A DNA stretch of 64,000 bases. Origin: Buddleja alternifolia (Eukaryota; Streptophyta; Magnoliopsida; Lamiales; Scrophulariaceae). The position numbers and the translations under genes were made by a program. Position 1 is the stretch's first letter; every line of letters begins with the position of its first letter. The stretch covers positions 22,756,480-22,820,479 of the forward strand of contig CM033397.1 of the NCBI GenBank assembly GCA_019426215.1, read 5' to 3'. The notes under the pieces are model-generated. The model was not told the DNA's origin. It searched no databases and was given only the letters and a program-made list of their open reading frames with translations. Positions 43,554-54,688 of this stretch are shown one piece after another.

Positions 43554-44294
43554 TGATATGCCCGTAAATTATTACGACATGGTTTTGGGCTTTATTAAAA
43601 GATGGGCTCAAACGAAGGATGAAGCAGTGAGCCAAAAATAAGAAGGAGCCCAAATGTTCGGAGAAGGTTTCATGAAAGAGGGCTCAAAGAAAGCCTACAA
43701 GTCGGAGCATTGATTGTTTATTCAAGAAGGATAGCTGAGTAAGTCATAAAGAAGTCAAAAGATAGCTGAAAGGAATAATGGAAGGCATGGCTGAAGAAGG
43801 ATAGCTCGAGGAAATGGTGGAAGGCTCGGATCAAAAAAGATAGCTCGAGAAAATGGTGGAAGGCTCGGATCAAGAAGGATAGCTTGAGAAGGGATAAGAT
43901 TGGATAAAAATCAAATCGTATCCAATCCTACCTAATATCCCTCAAAAAGTTCATCTCCCCCCAAAAAATGGAGAAGTGGTCGCCCACTCCTAGAAAAAAA
44001 GGGAGAGAATTCGGCCATTAAGGCCTATAAATAGGAGAAATTCCATTCTTGGTAGTTGGAGATTCACAATTCAGAGAAAAGAGTGTAATATTATTGTATT
44101 TCTCCATCTTCTGCGAGAGAAAGTTGGAAACAAAAGAAATGGGAATTTATGTGTTTTTCTTACTCATTTTTATGCGAAATTCTTTACTTATTTTTGAAAC
44201 TATTTGTCTTCTAAAATTAGATTTCTCATATTCATATAAATAAAGTCGTGTTTGAATTTGCAGGACTTTCTTGGTGTAAAAAACGAACCGCATC
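43554..44294 (+). repeat. 5' LTR of the Tat element
   Basis: TGATATGCCCGTAAAT to AACCGCATCA, 741 bp, TG...CA ends. A TATA box, TATAAATA, lies at 44026-44033. U3 upstream contains a short tandem repeat built on AAGGATAGCT and GGAAATGGTGGAAGGCTCGG (about 43780-43890). Confidence 0.9.
44026..44033 (+). promoter_or_regulatory. TATA box of the Tat 5' LTR
   Basis: TATAAATA in the context GGCCTATAAATAGG, repeated at the same LTR position in the 3' copy (52391-52398). Transcription would start about 30 bp downstream, near 44060. Confidence 0.65.
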
Positions 44295-44313
44295 AAGTGG
44301 CCCTTTCTGTGGG
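44295..44313 (+). other. Primer-binding site of the Tat element (degenerate)
   Basis: Two bases after the LTR the sequence reads TGGCCCTTTCTGTGGGAA. It resembles the Tat-family primer site TGGCGCCGTCTGTGGGAA with a few changes. The tRNA is not certain. Confidence 0.55.
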
Positions 44314-46117
44314 AAAATCTGAGTTGAAGACGTGAGTTATGATGACAAATTTTGAAGAAAATCCAGAAGTTTGTAGGCTTTTCGCCCTTCTCCAATTTCC
44401 GATGTGGAAATCTTGGTTTTGGAGTGAAAAGAGTTATTTTCGATCAAATTAGGCGATTTTACGCAGTTTTGGAAATATCGGCATATCTGGAGTTACATAC
44501 ATCAATTTTCAGTGATTTTTATATGACTGAAAAGCCAAGACAAATTCCTACTATTGTTATGAAGACGTCCACATCCAGTTCAGAAGTATGAAGGCTCTAA
44601 AGTGTTCGTTAACATGAAGCAGAATTCGGTTGCGGCCTGGGCTGCGCAGTTTCGGTGGAAATATCATAAATCGCGATTCAGGCCTTGGATTCGGTCAAGG
44701 TCAGTTGGATTGAAATGATCACGATCACATCTAGAAGGAAGTAAAGTCGGATTCGGACTGGATCCTTTGAGAAACAGCGCCCAAAGATATGAAAAAAAAC
44801 CTTAGCAAGAGACCTAGCCATGGAGAAGACCGGCGTACCAGGAGTTTTGGATAGAATCTAGCCACGCACGTCCCACACTCCCTGATGTGAAACCAAGGTG
44901 GTCTCCAATAGAGAAATGTGCCTTAGCTAGCTGATCACCAGGAGTGCCATTCCTTTCACAGGCGACTGCGATGACGTATGCACCAGGAGTTATCCCGCCA
45001 GCACGCCTATCAGCTATCCTGGGAGCCCCATTCCCTTCACAGGTGACCGCGATGGCGTACACACCGGGATTTATCCCACCAACACTCCTATAAGCTATCC
45101 TGGGAGCTCTATTCCCTTCACAGACGACTTTGAAGGTGTACGTGCCAGGAGTTATCCCACTAGCACTCTTATCAGCTGTCTCGGGAGTGTCATTCCTTTC
45201 ACAGGCGACTGCGATGGCATACGCACCCAATTTAACCAGCCAGCACTCCTATCATCTATCCCTTATGCGCACCCAGGCCCAAAGCACCCGCATCACAAGG
45301 AGTTACCGAGCATACATTGTCGGTACAAGAAAGTGGACCTGTCAATGGCGAGGAGCATCAAGGAGAAGAAGGAGGGCAGAAGTACACACTTGTTGCACTT
45401 GACGGTATCTCCTCGAGCTATATGCTAGGGGAAATGTTCCTTAGCTAGCGTACATGCGTCCGGTGCTCCTTGGAGCCTGGCAAAGCATGGCACTACTGAA
45501 AAATGGACCTCCTGTGGGTGAAGAGCAACAAGTTGATAGAGAGGGCTAGAGTATGCCGCCATCGAAGGATGCACAACATAGTTCTATCGACAAGGGGGAC
45601 TACCGAATTTATACCTCCGGTATACTAAAGTGGACCTCCCCTGGGCAAAGAGAAACAAGTTGAAAGAGGAAGCCCGGAGCATGCCGCTATTAGAGAATGC
45701 ACAACATACACACTCTGTGACCTACAACCTGCTACTGAGCATGCCTCCATTGGAGAATGCACCCCAGCTAGCTAGTCAATAGGAACCTCTGTTCGCCATT
45801 GCCATGGCTTTGATCCTTCAAAGCAACATTGTAATCAGCAATCTCAACAAATCCACACTTCATCACCCGAAGAAAATCAAGTCATTCCAACTACTGGAGA
45901 AGAGCCGAGCTCGGCGCTATCATCCGCCCCCATCGTTGGCTCGGAAGTAGTCTCAGTTGATCCCCAAACTATGGAGCGGCCGGCGGGTGTCTCTTCACAA
46001 CCGTCCGTAATGACTCTTCTGGAGGCTAGAAACGAGACCCATCCAATTGTGTATGTAAGAAGACACACTAGAAGTATGGAGTCAAGTTTACCCATTTTGC
46101 AGCAATCCATGGCATAA
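44314..46117 (+). other. Tat leader with an 81-bp minisatellite
   Basis: The leader is non-coding or carries decayed gag 5' sequence. Around 44938-45225 there are about four copies of an 81-bp unit (CCAGGAGTTATCCCACCAGC, then CTATCCTGGGAGCCCCATTC, then TTCACAGGCGACTGCGATG). They make a repetitive antisense frame that is not a gene. Further on (45500-45780) come looser repeats of GAGCATGCC..CATTGGAGAATGCAC. Confidence 0.65.
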
Positions 46118-47727
46118 ATGGCACCCAATTCTACTATCACCGACGTTGTGACAACATCTACGCAGGCGGTTAATGACCCGATACCTCCACCATTGGGCAC
46201 GATGAGCACCAGGCCTCCAGTGACGTGCGCTCCCCAAGTTTCATCTTTCCAGGTGTTCTGCGCGGGGAATAGATTCCAAATAAATCATGCTCCCCGAGCT
46301 CCCATCCTCCAGGTGTCCAACATTGAAAACAGCTTCCCAACTGCATACAATCCGCAAGCTTCAAACTTTCAGGCGTCCAATATGGGAAATAGCTTCCCAG
46401 GAGCATACTATCCGCAAGCTCCAGCTTCCCGGATGGCCGATATGGGAAACAGCTTCCCAGCGACGTACCATCCACAAGCTCTAGCTTCCTAGGTGGCCAA
46501 TATGGGACACAGCTTCCCAGCAACGTACAATCAGCAAGCTCCAGCTTCCCGAATGGTCGATATGGGAAACAGCTTCCCAGCGACGTACAATCCACAAGCT
46601 CTAGCTTCCCAGGTGGCCAATATGGGACACAGCTTCCTAACGACACACAATCAGCAAGCTTCAGCTTTCCAGGCGTCCAAGGAGGGAAACAGCTTCCCGA
46701 ATCTCCCTTATGCTTCGAATACGGTGGCTCTTCCCCCCGTTGCCCCAAGCCAGGGTGCTCCGATGATGATGCCCATTCCAAATGCAACTGCCTTCCAGTT
46801 AGCTGGCATGAGAAATGAAGCCCAACTAATATTCTACGCGCCAAGGGCTCTGCCAATGATGTTTCCGCCAGTTGATACAGGGATGGTGTCTCCTCAGTTA
46901 GCTATCTCGCGTGGTCCTCAGTTAAGGACATCACACGCGTATACAAGCATTAATGAACCCGAGAGGGAAGCTGTAAGAAGGCCTCATGACCATACGATGG
47001 AGAGGTTCGAGGGCATGCAGGAAGAAATGAAGCAACGTCTTGGAGTGAGCATGCATAACCCACCGAAGGGGATCCTTTTCGAGCAGCAGATGCGAGCTGA
47101 CGAGCTACCTAATAGCTTTCGGATGCCTAATATGTCAGAGTATGACGACTCATCGGATCCCAATGAGCACCTACGGAAATTCAAGAACTGCGCATTGTTA
47201 CACCAATATTCCGGCGGAGTTAAGTGCCGAGTATTCCTGACCATTCTGACACGGTCTGCCCAACAGTGGTTCAATCAATTGTCTCCCAATTCTATCAATT
47301 CTTTTAAAGAATTCAGCTCGATGTTTCTACATCAATTCGCCAGTAGCAAGAAGTATCAGAAGACTTCTCTTAGCCTATTCAACATGCATCAGAAGGCTAA
47401 TGAGCCCTTACGGGGGTATATTCAAAGATTCAATAGGCGGCCCTGGAAGTACCCTCTGCCAATGCGGAGGTGTTGATTAACGCATTTGCTCAAGGATTGA
47501 AGGAAGGAGACCTTTTTAGGTCGTTAGCCAAGAAGCCTGCATTTAGTTTTGATAATCTGCTGGCAAGGGCAGAAAAGTATGTGAACATGGAAGAGGCAGC
47601 CATGATGAAGGGAGCTGAATCATTACCACCAAATAAGGATGGTAAAGATGCTAAATTTGTACCTAGGAGACCCCGAGCCGAAGATAGACGTCCTGAGGAG
47701 CGTCGATACACTCAATTCATGTGTTGA
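46118..47727 (+). pseudogene. Tat gag
   Basis: The frame starts near 46118 (MAPNSTITDVVTTSTQAV). It runs through a repeat region, is stopped by a TAG at 46490, continues to 47476, then shifts frame into 47470-47727. The Retrotrans_gag domain is at about 47080-47600: MPNMSEYDDSSDPNEHLRKFK, VFLTILTRSAQQWFNQLSPNSINSFKEFSSMFLHQF, KANEPLRGYIQRFN, INAFAQGLKEGDLFRSLAKKPAFSFDNLLARAEKYVNMEEA. The wording is typical of Tat/Retand gag. The zinc knuckle and protease that should follow are missing. Confidence 0.85.
46270..46700 (+). repeat. 60-bp tandem repeat in the Tat gag N-terminus
   Basis: About seven 60-bp units encode 20-residue repeats of the type MGNSFPATYNPQALASQVAN. Copies from about 46440 to 46640 are closest to each other; the early ones are diverged. 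Units stay multiples of three bases, so the frame was kept while the array grew. Confidence 0.85.
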
Positions 47728-47869
47728 AGGTATCGTCGTTGCAAGTTCTCATGGCTATAGAGCACAAGAGTTACGTGAAGTGGCCACGTAGTGCTGAAAA
47801 GAGGCCTGTGAACCCCAAATCAAGCAGGACCGAGAAAATCCTCAAGGTGGCCCAGGAAGAAATGCGCCA

Positions 47870-49185
47870 ATGAAGGAAAAGGTGATAGTCATGAAAGGAG
47901 TCATCAACATGATATCCGGAGGTCCCACTAATAGGGATTCGCATAGAGCAAGGCGAGCTCATGAAAGAGATTTACACGAAGGATGCCAAGAAGCTTTCCA
48001 AGAATTGAAGGCATACCTTGCTAATTTGCCTCTGCTAACAAAACCAGTGTAGGGAGAAACCCTATACTTATCTTTAGCTATCTCAAAGCATGCCGTCAGC
48101 TCTGTGCTCATAAGAAAAGAAGGGAAGGATCAAAAACCCATATATATTATGTAAGTCGAACGCTACGAGGTGCTGAATCTAGATACACCGAGATTGAGAA
48201 GGTTGCCTTCACCCTGGTGACTACCGCAAGGAAGCTGAGGCTTTATTTCCTCACATACCATGTGGAAGTACGTACCAACCATCCCTTGAAGCAAATCTTA
48301 GGCCGCCCAGAAATATCAGGAAGAATGATCAAGTGGGCGGTAGAATTGAGCGAGTTCGACGCCTCCTATTCTCCCAGACCGGCCATTAAAGCCCAAGCAC
48401 TAGTGAACCTTATCTCGAAGGTCCCTTCGGCGCAACATGAGAGAAAAGTTTGACTCTTACCTGTGGATGGTTCATCGACAATGGCTGAAAGTGGAGCTGG
48501 TATAGTGTTAACCACTCCTGAGGGTAACAAACTGGAGTACGCGATAAAAATTGAGTTCCGAGCATCTAACAACGAAGCTAAATACGAAGCCTTAATCGTT
48601 GGTTTGAGGATGGCTTTGAAAGTTGGAGCTAAGCACCTGGTGGTTTACTCGAATTCCCAGCTAGTGGCTTGCCAAGTAGCTGGACAATATGAAGCTAATG
48701 AAGCTAGGATGATAGAGTATTTAAAGAAGATAGAGGAGCTAAAAGGAGAGTTCGAGAGCTTCGAGATACGACAAATACCTCAGTCAGAGGACAACAAAGC
48801 AGATTACCTAGCCAAGCTAGCTAGCCCCCTAGTGGACTGCCATACGAGGCAGGTCACCATACAGTCGATGCCTAGTGCCACCGCAGAGGATTTCGCGTAT
48901 GTCATTGAAGAGGCTTGTGATTGGAGAGAACCCATTTTGAGCTACCTTCAGGAAGAAAAGTTGCCCCGTGACAAAGTTGAAACTGCATGCATGCAATACA
49001 AAGCCTGGAGGTACACTCTCTTAGATGGAGTGCTCTATAAGAGATCGTTTACACAGCCATACCTAAGTTATCTTTCTCGGAAGGATGAAGTGCTCATCTT
49101 AGAGGAGATCCATGGAGGACTTTGTGCCAACCATGCTGGGGGGACTGCTATTGCAGCCAAAGCAATCAGAGCTGGCTATTTTTAG
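47870..49185 (+). pseudogene. Tat RT end, RNase H and second RNase H
   Basis: The early part reads INMISGGPTNRDSHRARRAHE (gag-protease linker text) and then abruptly CQEAFQELKAYLANLPLLTKP, the RT-RNase H connection. The deletion point is thus near 47970. RNase H 1 (48050-48450, broken by stops) has HAVSSVLIRKEG, AESRYTEIEKVAFTLV and VRTNHPLKQILG. The second RNase H (48463-49185) has VDGSSTMAESGAGIVL, EFRASNNEAKYEALIVGLRMA, VVYSNSQLVACQV and EDNKADYLAKLAS. Here the first Asp, the Glu and one Asp-to-Asn site can be compared with active enzymes. Tandem RNase H domains define the Tat lineage. Confidence 0.85.
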
Positions 49186-49191
49186 CTCACC

Positions 49192-50140
49192 ATGAAGGCC
49201 AACGCTAAGGACTTAGTAAGGAAGTCTGAGCACTGTCAAAGGCATGCTACCCTCCTTCATAAACCAGCAGAACCAATGCGAGTCATGAGTTCACCATACC
49301 CCTTTGCCAGATGTGGGATAGATATTCTAGAACCATTCTCTTTGGCGGCTGGGAAGAAGAAGTTCCCCTTGGTGGCAGTCGATTATTTCGGTAAATGGGT
49401 GGAGGCCGAACCACTGGCCAAGCTCATGGAGGAAGAGGTGATCAAGTTTTTGAAGAAGTTGATACTCTTTAAATTCGGGATCCCTCGAAAAATAGTCTCT
49501 GATAATGGGCGACAATTTCAAGGAGCAAGAATCTAAGACTGGTGTCAAGACCTGGGCATAAAGCAACTGTTTACAGCCGTAGGGCACCCACAGTGCAATG
49601 GTCAGGTAGGGGTGATTAATAGGATCTTCCTGCAAGGCCTGAAGACAAGGGTCCAAGGAGGAGAAAGTTCCTGGGTAGACGAGTTACCCAGTGTCCTTTG
49701 GTCATACCGTACCACCCCTCGTAGAACCACGGGTGAAACGCCCTTTAGCATCATGTACGGGGCCGACGCCTTGATTCCACCAGAAGTCAGCATGCTCACG
49801 CATCCCGTGAAGTATTGCAACCCTGAGAGGAATGAAGAATTAATGCAAGAAAGCTTGGAGGTGATAGAGGAGGCCAGGAGCGTTTCTTACGGATGGCCAA
49901 ATATAAATAAAGAGTTGCCAACGCCTTCAATCGGAGGGTTCTCAACCGAGAACTGCAAGTGGGGGACTTAGTCCTCCGGAGAGCTGATGTTCTGAAGCCA
50001 GTAGGAAAATTGGGACCCCAATGGGAGGGTCCGTTTAAAGTAGTGCAAGTCCTTTCAGGGGGTGCTTACATGATAGAAGACATGGACGGAAGGAGGCTAT
50101 CCAGGCCTTGGAACATGTAGAATCTAAGGAGGTTTTACGT
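49192..50140 (+). pseudogene. Tat integrase, catalytic Glu changed
   Basis: The HHCC finger text spans 49120-49260 (GGLCANHAGG, then SEHCQRHATLLHKP). The core has GIDILEPF (first Asp), IVSDNGRQF (second Asp), a TAA at 49534 and then NGQVGVINRIFLQGL, where the usual NGQVE has Gly in place of the catalytic Glu. SVLWSYRTTPRRTTGETPFSIMYGADALIPPEV follows. The C-terminal chromodomain-free tail (LQVGDLVLRRADV, KLGPQWEGPFKVVQVLSGGAY) runs frameshifted to about 50120. The protein would be inactive. Confidence 0.85.
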
Positions 50141-50204
50141 ATGAAGAAAGATGAATAAACAATTATTTTGATTGCATTACTTTATATGTTATTGCCAAAA
50201 AAAA

Positions 50205-50800
50205 AAGTCCTGTGAAAAACCAGGCACCAATAAGCCCTGTAAAAAACCAGGCACCTTTAAGCCTGTGAAAAACCAGGCACGCTTAAGCCCTGTGAAAAAC
50301 CAGGCACCTCTAAGCCCTGTGAAAAACCAGGCACGCTTAAGCCCTGTGAAAAACCAGGCACCTCTAAGCCCTGTGAAAAACCAGGCACGCTTAAGCCCTG
50401 TGAAAAACCAGGCACCTCTAAGCCCTGTGAAAAACGAGGCACGCTTAAGCCCTGTGAAAAACCAGGCACCTCTAAGCCCTGTGAAAAACCAGGCACGCTT
50501 AAGCCCTGTGAAAAACCAGGCACCTCTAAGCCCTGTGAAAAACCAGGCACGCTTAAGCCCTGTGAAAAACCAGGCACCTCTAAGCTCTGTGAAAAACCAG
50601 GCACCCTTAAGCCTTGTGAAAAACCAGGCACCTCTAAGCCCTGTGAAAAACCAGGCACCTCTAAGCCCTGTGAAAAACCAGGCACTCTTAAGCCCTGTGA
50701 AAAACCAGGCACCACTAAGCCCTGTGAAAAACCAGGCACCAATAAGCCCTGTGAAAAACCAGGCACCACTGAACCCTGTGAAAATTCAGGCACTCAATAA
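50205..50800 (+). repeat. 27-bp minisatellite, ~22 units, with 54-bp higher order
   Basis: The unit is CCCTGTGAAAAACCAGGCAC plus CTCTAAG or GCTTAAG. In the first twelve regular units GCTTAAG and CTCTAAG types strictly alternate, giving a 54-bp higher-order repeat. The later eight units are mostly one type. It lies in the 3'UTR between integrase and the 3' LTR, where Tat elements commonly carry tandem arrays. Long frames on both strands through it are artefacts of a unit divisible by three. Confidence 0.9.
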
Positions 50801-51025
50801 AAAGTCTCGTTTATTTCGAGCACTCAAGAAGAACCTGGAGTATTCCCAGAAGTCTATGCTATCCCGATCACCTCAAGATGCCTCGTTTCTTTCGAGTACC
50901 TAAAGAAGTCTCGTTTATTTCGAGCACCTGAAGAAGCCTCGTTTATTTCGAGCACCTGAAGAAGCCTCATTTATTTCGAACACCTGAAAAAAGTCTCCTT
51001 TATTTCGAGCACCTGAAAGAGCCTC
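50801..51025 (+). repeat. 28-bp tandem repeat (TCGTTTATTTCGAGCACCTG)
   Basis: About six units of TCGTTTATTTCGAGCACCTG plus AAGAAGCC occur with small variations, two of them separated by unrelated text (50830-50880). The array directly follows the 27-bp minisatellite. Confidence 0.8.
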
Positions 51026-51919
51026 ACACCTAAATGGCAAGCACAAAAAAAAAAAAAGAGGCACCTTCCATTAAAGCAAGCTGTAAAGCTTCCCGAAGTA
51101 GAGCATTCCCCTATACATGGGTAAGTATTTTCTTTAAGCATTCATTTTCCTTGGTCATTTTTATTTATGTCTTGTTTACCATGTCTAATCGCTGGACAAA
51201 TATTACAGTGGTATTGACATTAAATAAGCACATATATAAAAGGACACATACAAGATAGTAATTAAAACAAAATCCTTAGAATGTAAATACGAAATCTATG
51301 CCTCAAAAGCGAGATTTACAATAAAAGATTCAAATGGAAATATTATAAATGTGCTATGATAACAACTTGAAGAAAGGAAAACAAATGAAAGGAATAGCTA
51401 AATATCACTACGAAGAAGGCCTGAGTTGCAAGTTCCTCATTTATCTCAAAGAAGGGCTCAGAGGCTGCCTGCCCTTTAGCAATCTCGTTGCCAGTCTCTC
51501 TATTCACTACGAAGAAGGCCTGAGTTGCAAGTTCCTCAGTTATCTCAAAGAAGGGCTTAGAGGCTGCCTGCCCTTTAGCCATCTCGTTGCCAGTCTCTCT
51601 ATCCATAGGAATGCTCATAATGGCCTCTAAATATCCAGAGCAAGGTACCTCGAGTGCCTTCTGAGTGGAAAGCTCACCAGCAACCTCAAAATAAAGATCA
51701 AGAGCCCACCTTAAGGTTACAAGGAGGAATTGACACACCCTGCACTCTTTTTCCCTTAGCCTCGGTTTTTTCCCATTGGGTTTTTTCGGGTAAGGTTTTT
51801 AACGAGACAGTCAGTGTATCAAGAAGGATCAAACCCTCTTTGGAATTATGACAATTTATTTTACTCTCGAGACTTTTTGGGCCTTTTTATTCCAAAATTC
51901 TCAAGAGTAGGGGGACTTG
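51026..51919 (+). other. Tat 3'UTR with a 99-bp duplication and polypurine tract
   Basis: A 99-bp segment is present twice in tandem (about 51405-51503 and 51504-51602), containing CACTACGAAGAAGGCCTGAG. The polypurine tract AGAGTAGGGGGACT (51905-51918) directly precedes the 3' LTR. The antisense frame through the duplication repeats KGQAASEPFFEI but is not recognised. Confidence 0.7.
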
Positions 51920-52661
51920 TGATATGCCCGTAAATTATTACGACATGGTTTTGGGCTTTATTGAAAGATGGGCTCAAACGAAGGATGAAGCAGTGAGCCA
52001 AAAATAAGAAGGAGCCCAAATGTTCGGAGAAGGTTTCATGAAAGAGGGCTCAAAGAAAGCCTACAAGTCGGAGCATTGATTGTTTATTCATGAAGGATAG
52101 CTGAGTAAGTCATAAAGAAGCCGAAAGATAGCTGAAAGGAATAATGGAAGGCATGGCTGAAGAAGGATAGCTTGAGGAAATGGTGGAAGGCTCGGATCAA
52201 AAAAGATAGCTCGAGGAAATGGCGGAAGGCTCGGATCAAGAAGGATAGCTTGAGAAGGGATAAGATTGGATAAAAATCAAATCGTATCCAATCCTACCTA
52301 ATATCCCTCAAAAAGTTCATCTCCCCCCAAAAAATGGAGAAGTGGTCGCCCACTCCTAGAAAAAAGGGGAGAGAATTCGGCCATTAAGGCCTATAAATAG
52401 GAGAAATTCCATTCTTGGTAGTTGGAGATTCACAATTCAGAGAAAAGAGTGTAATATTATTGTATTTCTCCATCTTCTGCGAGAGAAAGTTGGAAACAAA
52501 AGAAATGGGAATTGAAGTGTTTTTCTTACTCATTTTTATGCGAAATTCTTTACTTATTTTTGAAACTATTTGTCTTCTAAAATTAGATTTCTCATATTCA
52601 TATAAATAAAGTCGTGTTTGAATTTGCATGACTTTCTTGGTGTAAAAAACGAACCGCATCA
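51920..52661 (+). repeat. 3' LTR of the Tat element
   Basis: 742 bp, TGATATGCCC to CCGCATCA, nearly identical to 43554-44294. It is followed by the target duplication AAAGG and then the Athila integrase zinc-finger region. Confidence 0.9.
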
Positions 52662-52666
52662 AAAGG

Positions 52667-52936
52667 CATTTCATGTCTTTTAGAGATATTACCCGTGCGT
52701 TGGCACCTATCACAAGATTGGACATGCAAAAATGCATCTTTAGAGAGTGTGGGCCAAAAGAAACCTGATTGGAGTACCTTAGCCACTGTTTTAGAAGGCC
52801 CAAAATGGCCACCTACCGACATGTCATGGCAATGAGCTAGAACCGATGCGATTTCTTCCTCGGGAATACATCTTCGAATGATGCCATCTGCACAAATCTT
52901 AAATAGATATGGTTCATCCCACAAATATTGCTTCAC
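52667..52936 (-). pseudogene. Athila integrase zinc finger (HHCC), right of the Tat insert
   Basis: On minus: LFKICADGIIRRCIPEEEIASVLAHCHDMSVGGHFGPSKTVAKVLQSGFFWPTLSKDAFLHVQSCDRCQRTGNISKRHEMP. The two His (HCH, GGH) and CDRC cysteines form the H2C2 finger that precedes the integrase core. The frame continues across the Tat insertion to 43550. It is joined upstream to RNase H with a break at 52937-52958. Confidence 0.85.
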
Positions 52937-52957
52937 ATCAAATAAGAATTTCTTCTT

Positions 52958-54532
52958 TTAATGAAAAGTGATATCCGGAGGAAGAACTCCCGTGACAAGA
53001 TAATTTGCAAAATTGGCATACCAAGGAGTATCGTGATGAAGTATAGCGTACAATTGCTCATCGGGAAACTCCTCACAAATTGGTTTATCATGCATGCACT
53101 CGGGGGTAGGGGTCTCTATTCTAGATAAATGGTCGGCAACCACATTTTCCACTCCTTTCTTATCCTTGATTTCTATGTCAAATTCTTGAAGAAGCAAAAT
53201 CCACCGAATAAGTCTAGGTTTGGCATCCTTTTTAGCAAGTAAATACTTAAGGGCAGAATGATCGGTGTACACAATCACCTTGTTCAAAACGAGATAGGAG
53301 TGGAATTTATCAAATGCAAATACTATAGCTAGTAACTCTTTTTCGGTGGTTGCGTAATTCATTTGTGCCTCATTAAGAGTTTTACTAGCATAGTAAATTG
53401 TTTGAAATACCTTTCCCTTTCGTTGGCCCAATACCGCCCCCACGGCGGTGTCACTAGCATCACATATCAATTCGAATGGTAAGCTCCAATCGGGCGGTGC
53501 CATGATGGGGGCGGATATCAATCGCTCCTTCAAAATTAGGAATGCCTGCATACAAGTAGAGTCGAAATCAAACGGTGCATCTTTAATGAGCAAGTTAGAC
53601 AATGGTTTTGCAATTTTGGAAAAATTCAAAATAAACCGCCTATAAAAACCGGCATGCCCAAGGAAACTCCTCACGGCCTTAACCGAGATAAGAGGGGGAA
53701 GTTTCTCAATGACCTCAATCTTGGCTCGGTCCACTTCAATCCCTCTATGAGAGACCTTGTGACCTAGCACAATCCCTTCTCGTACCATGAAATGGCACTT
53801 CTCCCAATTTAAAACAAGATTGGTTTCCTCACAACGTTTTAAAACACGAGTCAAATGATCTAGACATGTATCAAAGGATGTTCCAAAAATAGAAAAATCG
53901 TCCATAAAAATCTCAAGGAACTCCTCAACCATGTCATGGAAAATGGCCATCATGCACCTTTGAAAGGTGGTCGGGGCATTGCACAATCCAAATGGCATCC
54001 GTCTATAAGCAAACGTACCATAGGGACAAGTGAAAGTGGTTTTCTCTTGGTCCTCGGGATCTATGGCAATTTGATTATAGCCGGAGTATCCATCTAGAAA
54101 ACAATAAAAATCGTGTCCGGCTAACCTTTCAAGCATTTGGTCGATGAAAGGGAGGGGAAAATGGTCTTTACGGGTGGCGTCATTCAACTTACGATAATTT
54201 ATGCATACTCGCCACCCGGTGAGCATACGTGTGGGAATCAATACATTGTTTGCATTTTTAATCACAGTTATGCCTCCTTTCTTAGGAACCACATGAGTAG
54301 GACTTATCCATGCACTATCAGAGATAGGGTAGATTATACCTATGTCGAGTAACTTAATGACCTCTTTCTTTACTACCTCTTGGATTTGTGGGTTAGACCT
54401 CCTTTGTGGTTGACGTGTAGGCTTGGTGGAGTCCTCCATTAGGATCTTATGCATGCAGATAGCCGGGCTAATGCCTTTAATGTCCGCAATTGCCCACCCG
54501 AAAGATTTCTTGTTGGCCTTCAACACTCCCAC
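52958..54532 (-). CDS. Athila reverse transcriptase and RNase H
   Basis: A 524-codon open frame. RT: VVPKKGG (81-87), [52 protein letters not shown] and the catalytic FMDD at 209-212. RNase H begins near 350 ([18 protein letters not shown]) with [16 protein letters not shown] and [16 protein letters not shown], then ADHLSRIE and the linker to the integrase. All RT catalytic residues look intact. The frame ends just before the zinc finger, so the polyprotein is interrupted. It copies the RNA into cDNA inside the particle. Confidence 0.9.
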   Translation of the reverse strand: MGVLKANKKSFGWAIADIKGISPAICMHKILMEDSTKPTRQPQRRSNPQIQEVVKKEVIKLLDIGIIYPISDSAWISPTHVVPKKGGITVIKNANNVLIPTRMLTGWRVCINYRKLNDATRKDHFPLPFIDQMLERLAGHDFYCFLDGYSGYNQIAIDPEDQEKTTFTCPYGTFAYRRMPFGLCNAPTTFQRCMMAIFHDMVEEFLEIFMDDFSIFGTSFDTCLDHLTRVLKRCEETNLVLNWEKCHFMVREGIVLGHKVSHRGIEVDRAKIEVIEKLPPLISVKAVRSFLGHAGFYRRFILNFSKIAKPLSNLLIKDAPFDFDSTCMQAFLILKERLISAPIMAPPDWSLPFELICDASDTAVGAVLGQRKGKVFQTIYYASKTLNEAQMNYATTEKELLAIVFAFDKFHSYLVLNKVIVYTDHSALKYLLAKKDAKPRLIRWILLLQEFDIEIKDKKGVENVVADHLSRIETPTPECMHDKPICEEFPDEQLYAILHHDTPWYANFANYLVTGVLPPDITFH

Positions 54533-54688
54533 AAGTTGGTCCTCTTATGCCCCTGTCAAAGAAGATGAGACAATTAAGGGCAATGTCTTATTATCATTTA
54601 AAAACACATATTTCAAATGTAAAGGCAACGGTTTAAGCTCAAGGGTAGGGGCCTCTTCAATGGAAGGGCGAGGAGGAGCCGAGAGCGA

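Larger units (their letters stand above)
43554..52661 (+). mobile_element. Tat-like Ty3/gypsy element, internally deleted
   Basis: Two LTRs (43554-44294 and 51920-52661) flank an internal region on plus, with a perfect AAAGG duplication (43549-43553 and 52662-52666). The presence of two RNase H regions in series marks the Tat lineage. Protease and most of RT are missing: gag text passes at about 47970 into the end of RT. I counted about 11 differences between the LTRs (~98.5% identity), so it inserted recently and last in the nest. The internal genes have many stops and the integrase Glu is changed, implying mobilisation in trans. Confidence 0.9.

Noticed and set aside
44049..44243. A 64-codon frame repeated at 52415-52609
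   Set aside because: LTR sequence of the Tat element downstream of its TATA box; duplicated only because LTRs come in pairs.
44814..45230. 138-codon antisense frame with repeated GITPGAY text
   Set aside because: It is the reverse reading of an 81-bp minisatellite in the Tat leader.
50172..50903. Long open frames on both strands (243 and 178 codons)
   Set aside because: They exist only because the minisatellite unit is 27 bp; no domain is present and the sequence is a 3'UTR array.
50205..51025. Regular repeats resembling a CRISPR array
   Set aside because: Repeats are contiguous without unique spacers, lie in a plant retrotransposon and have no cas genes nearby.
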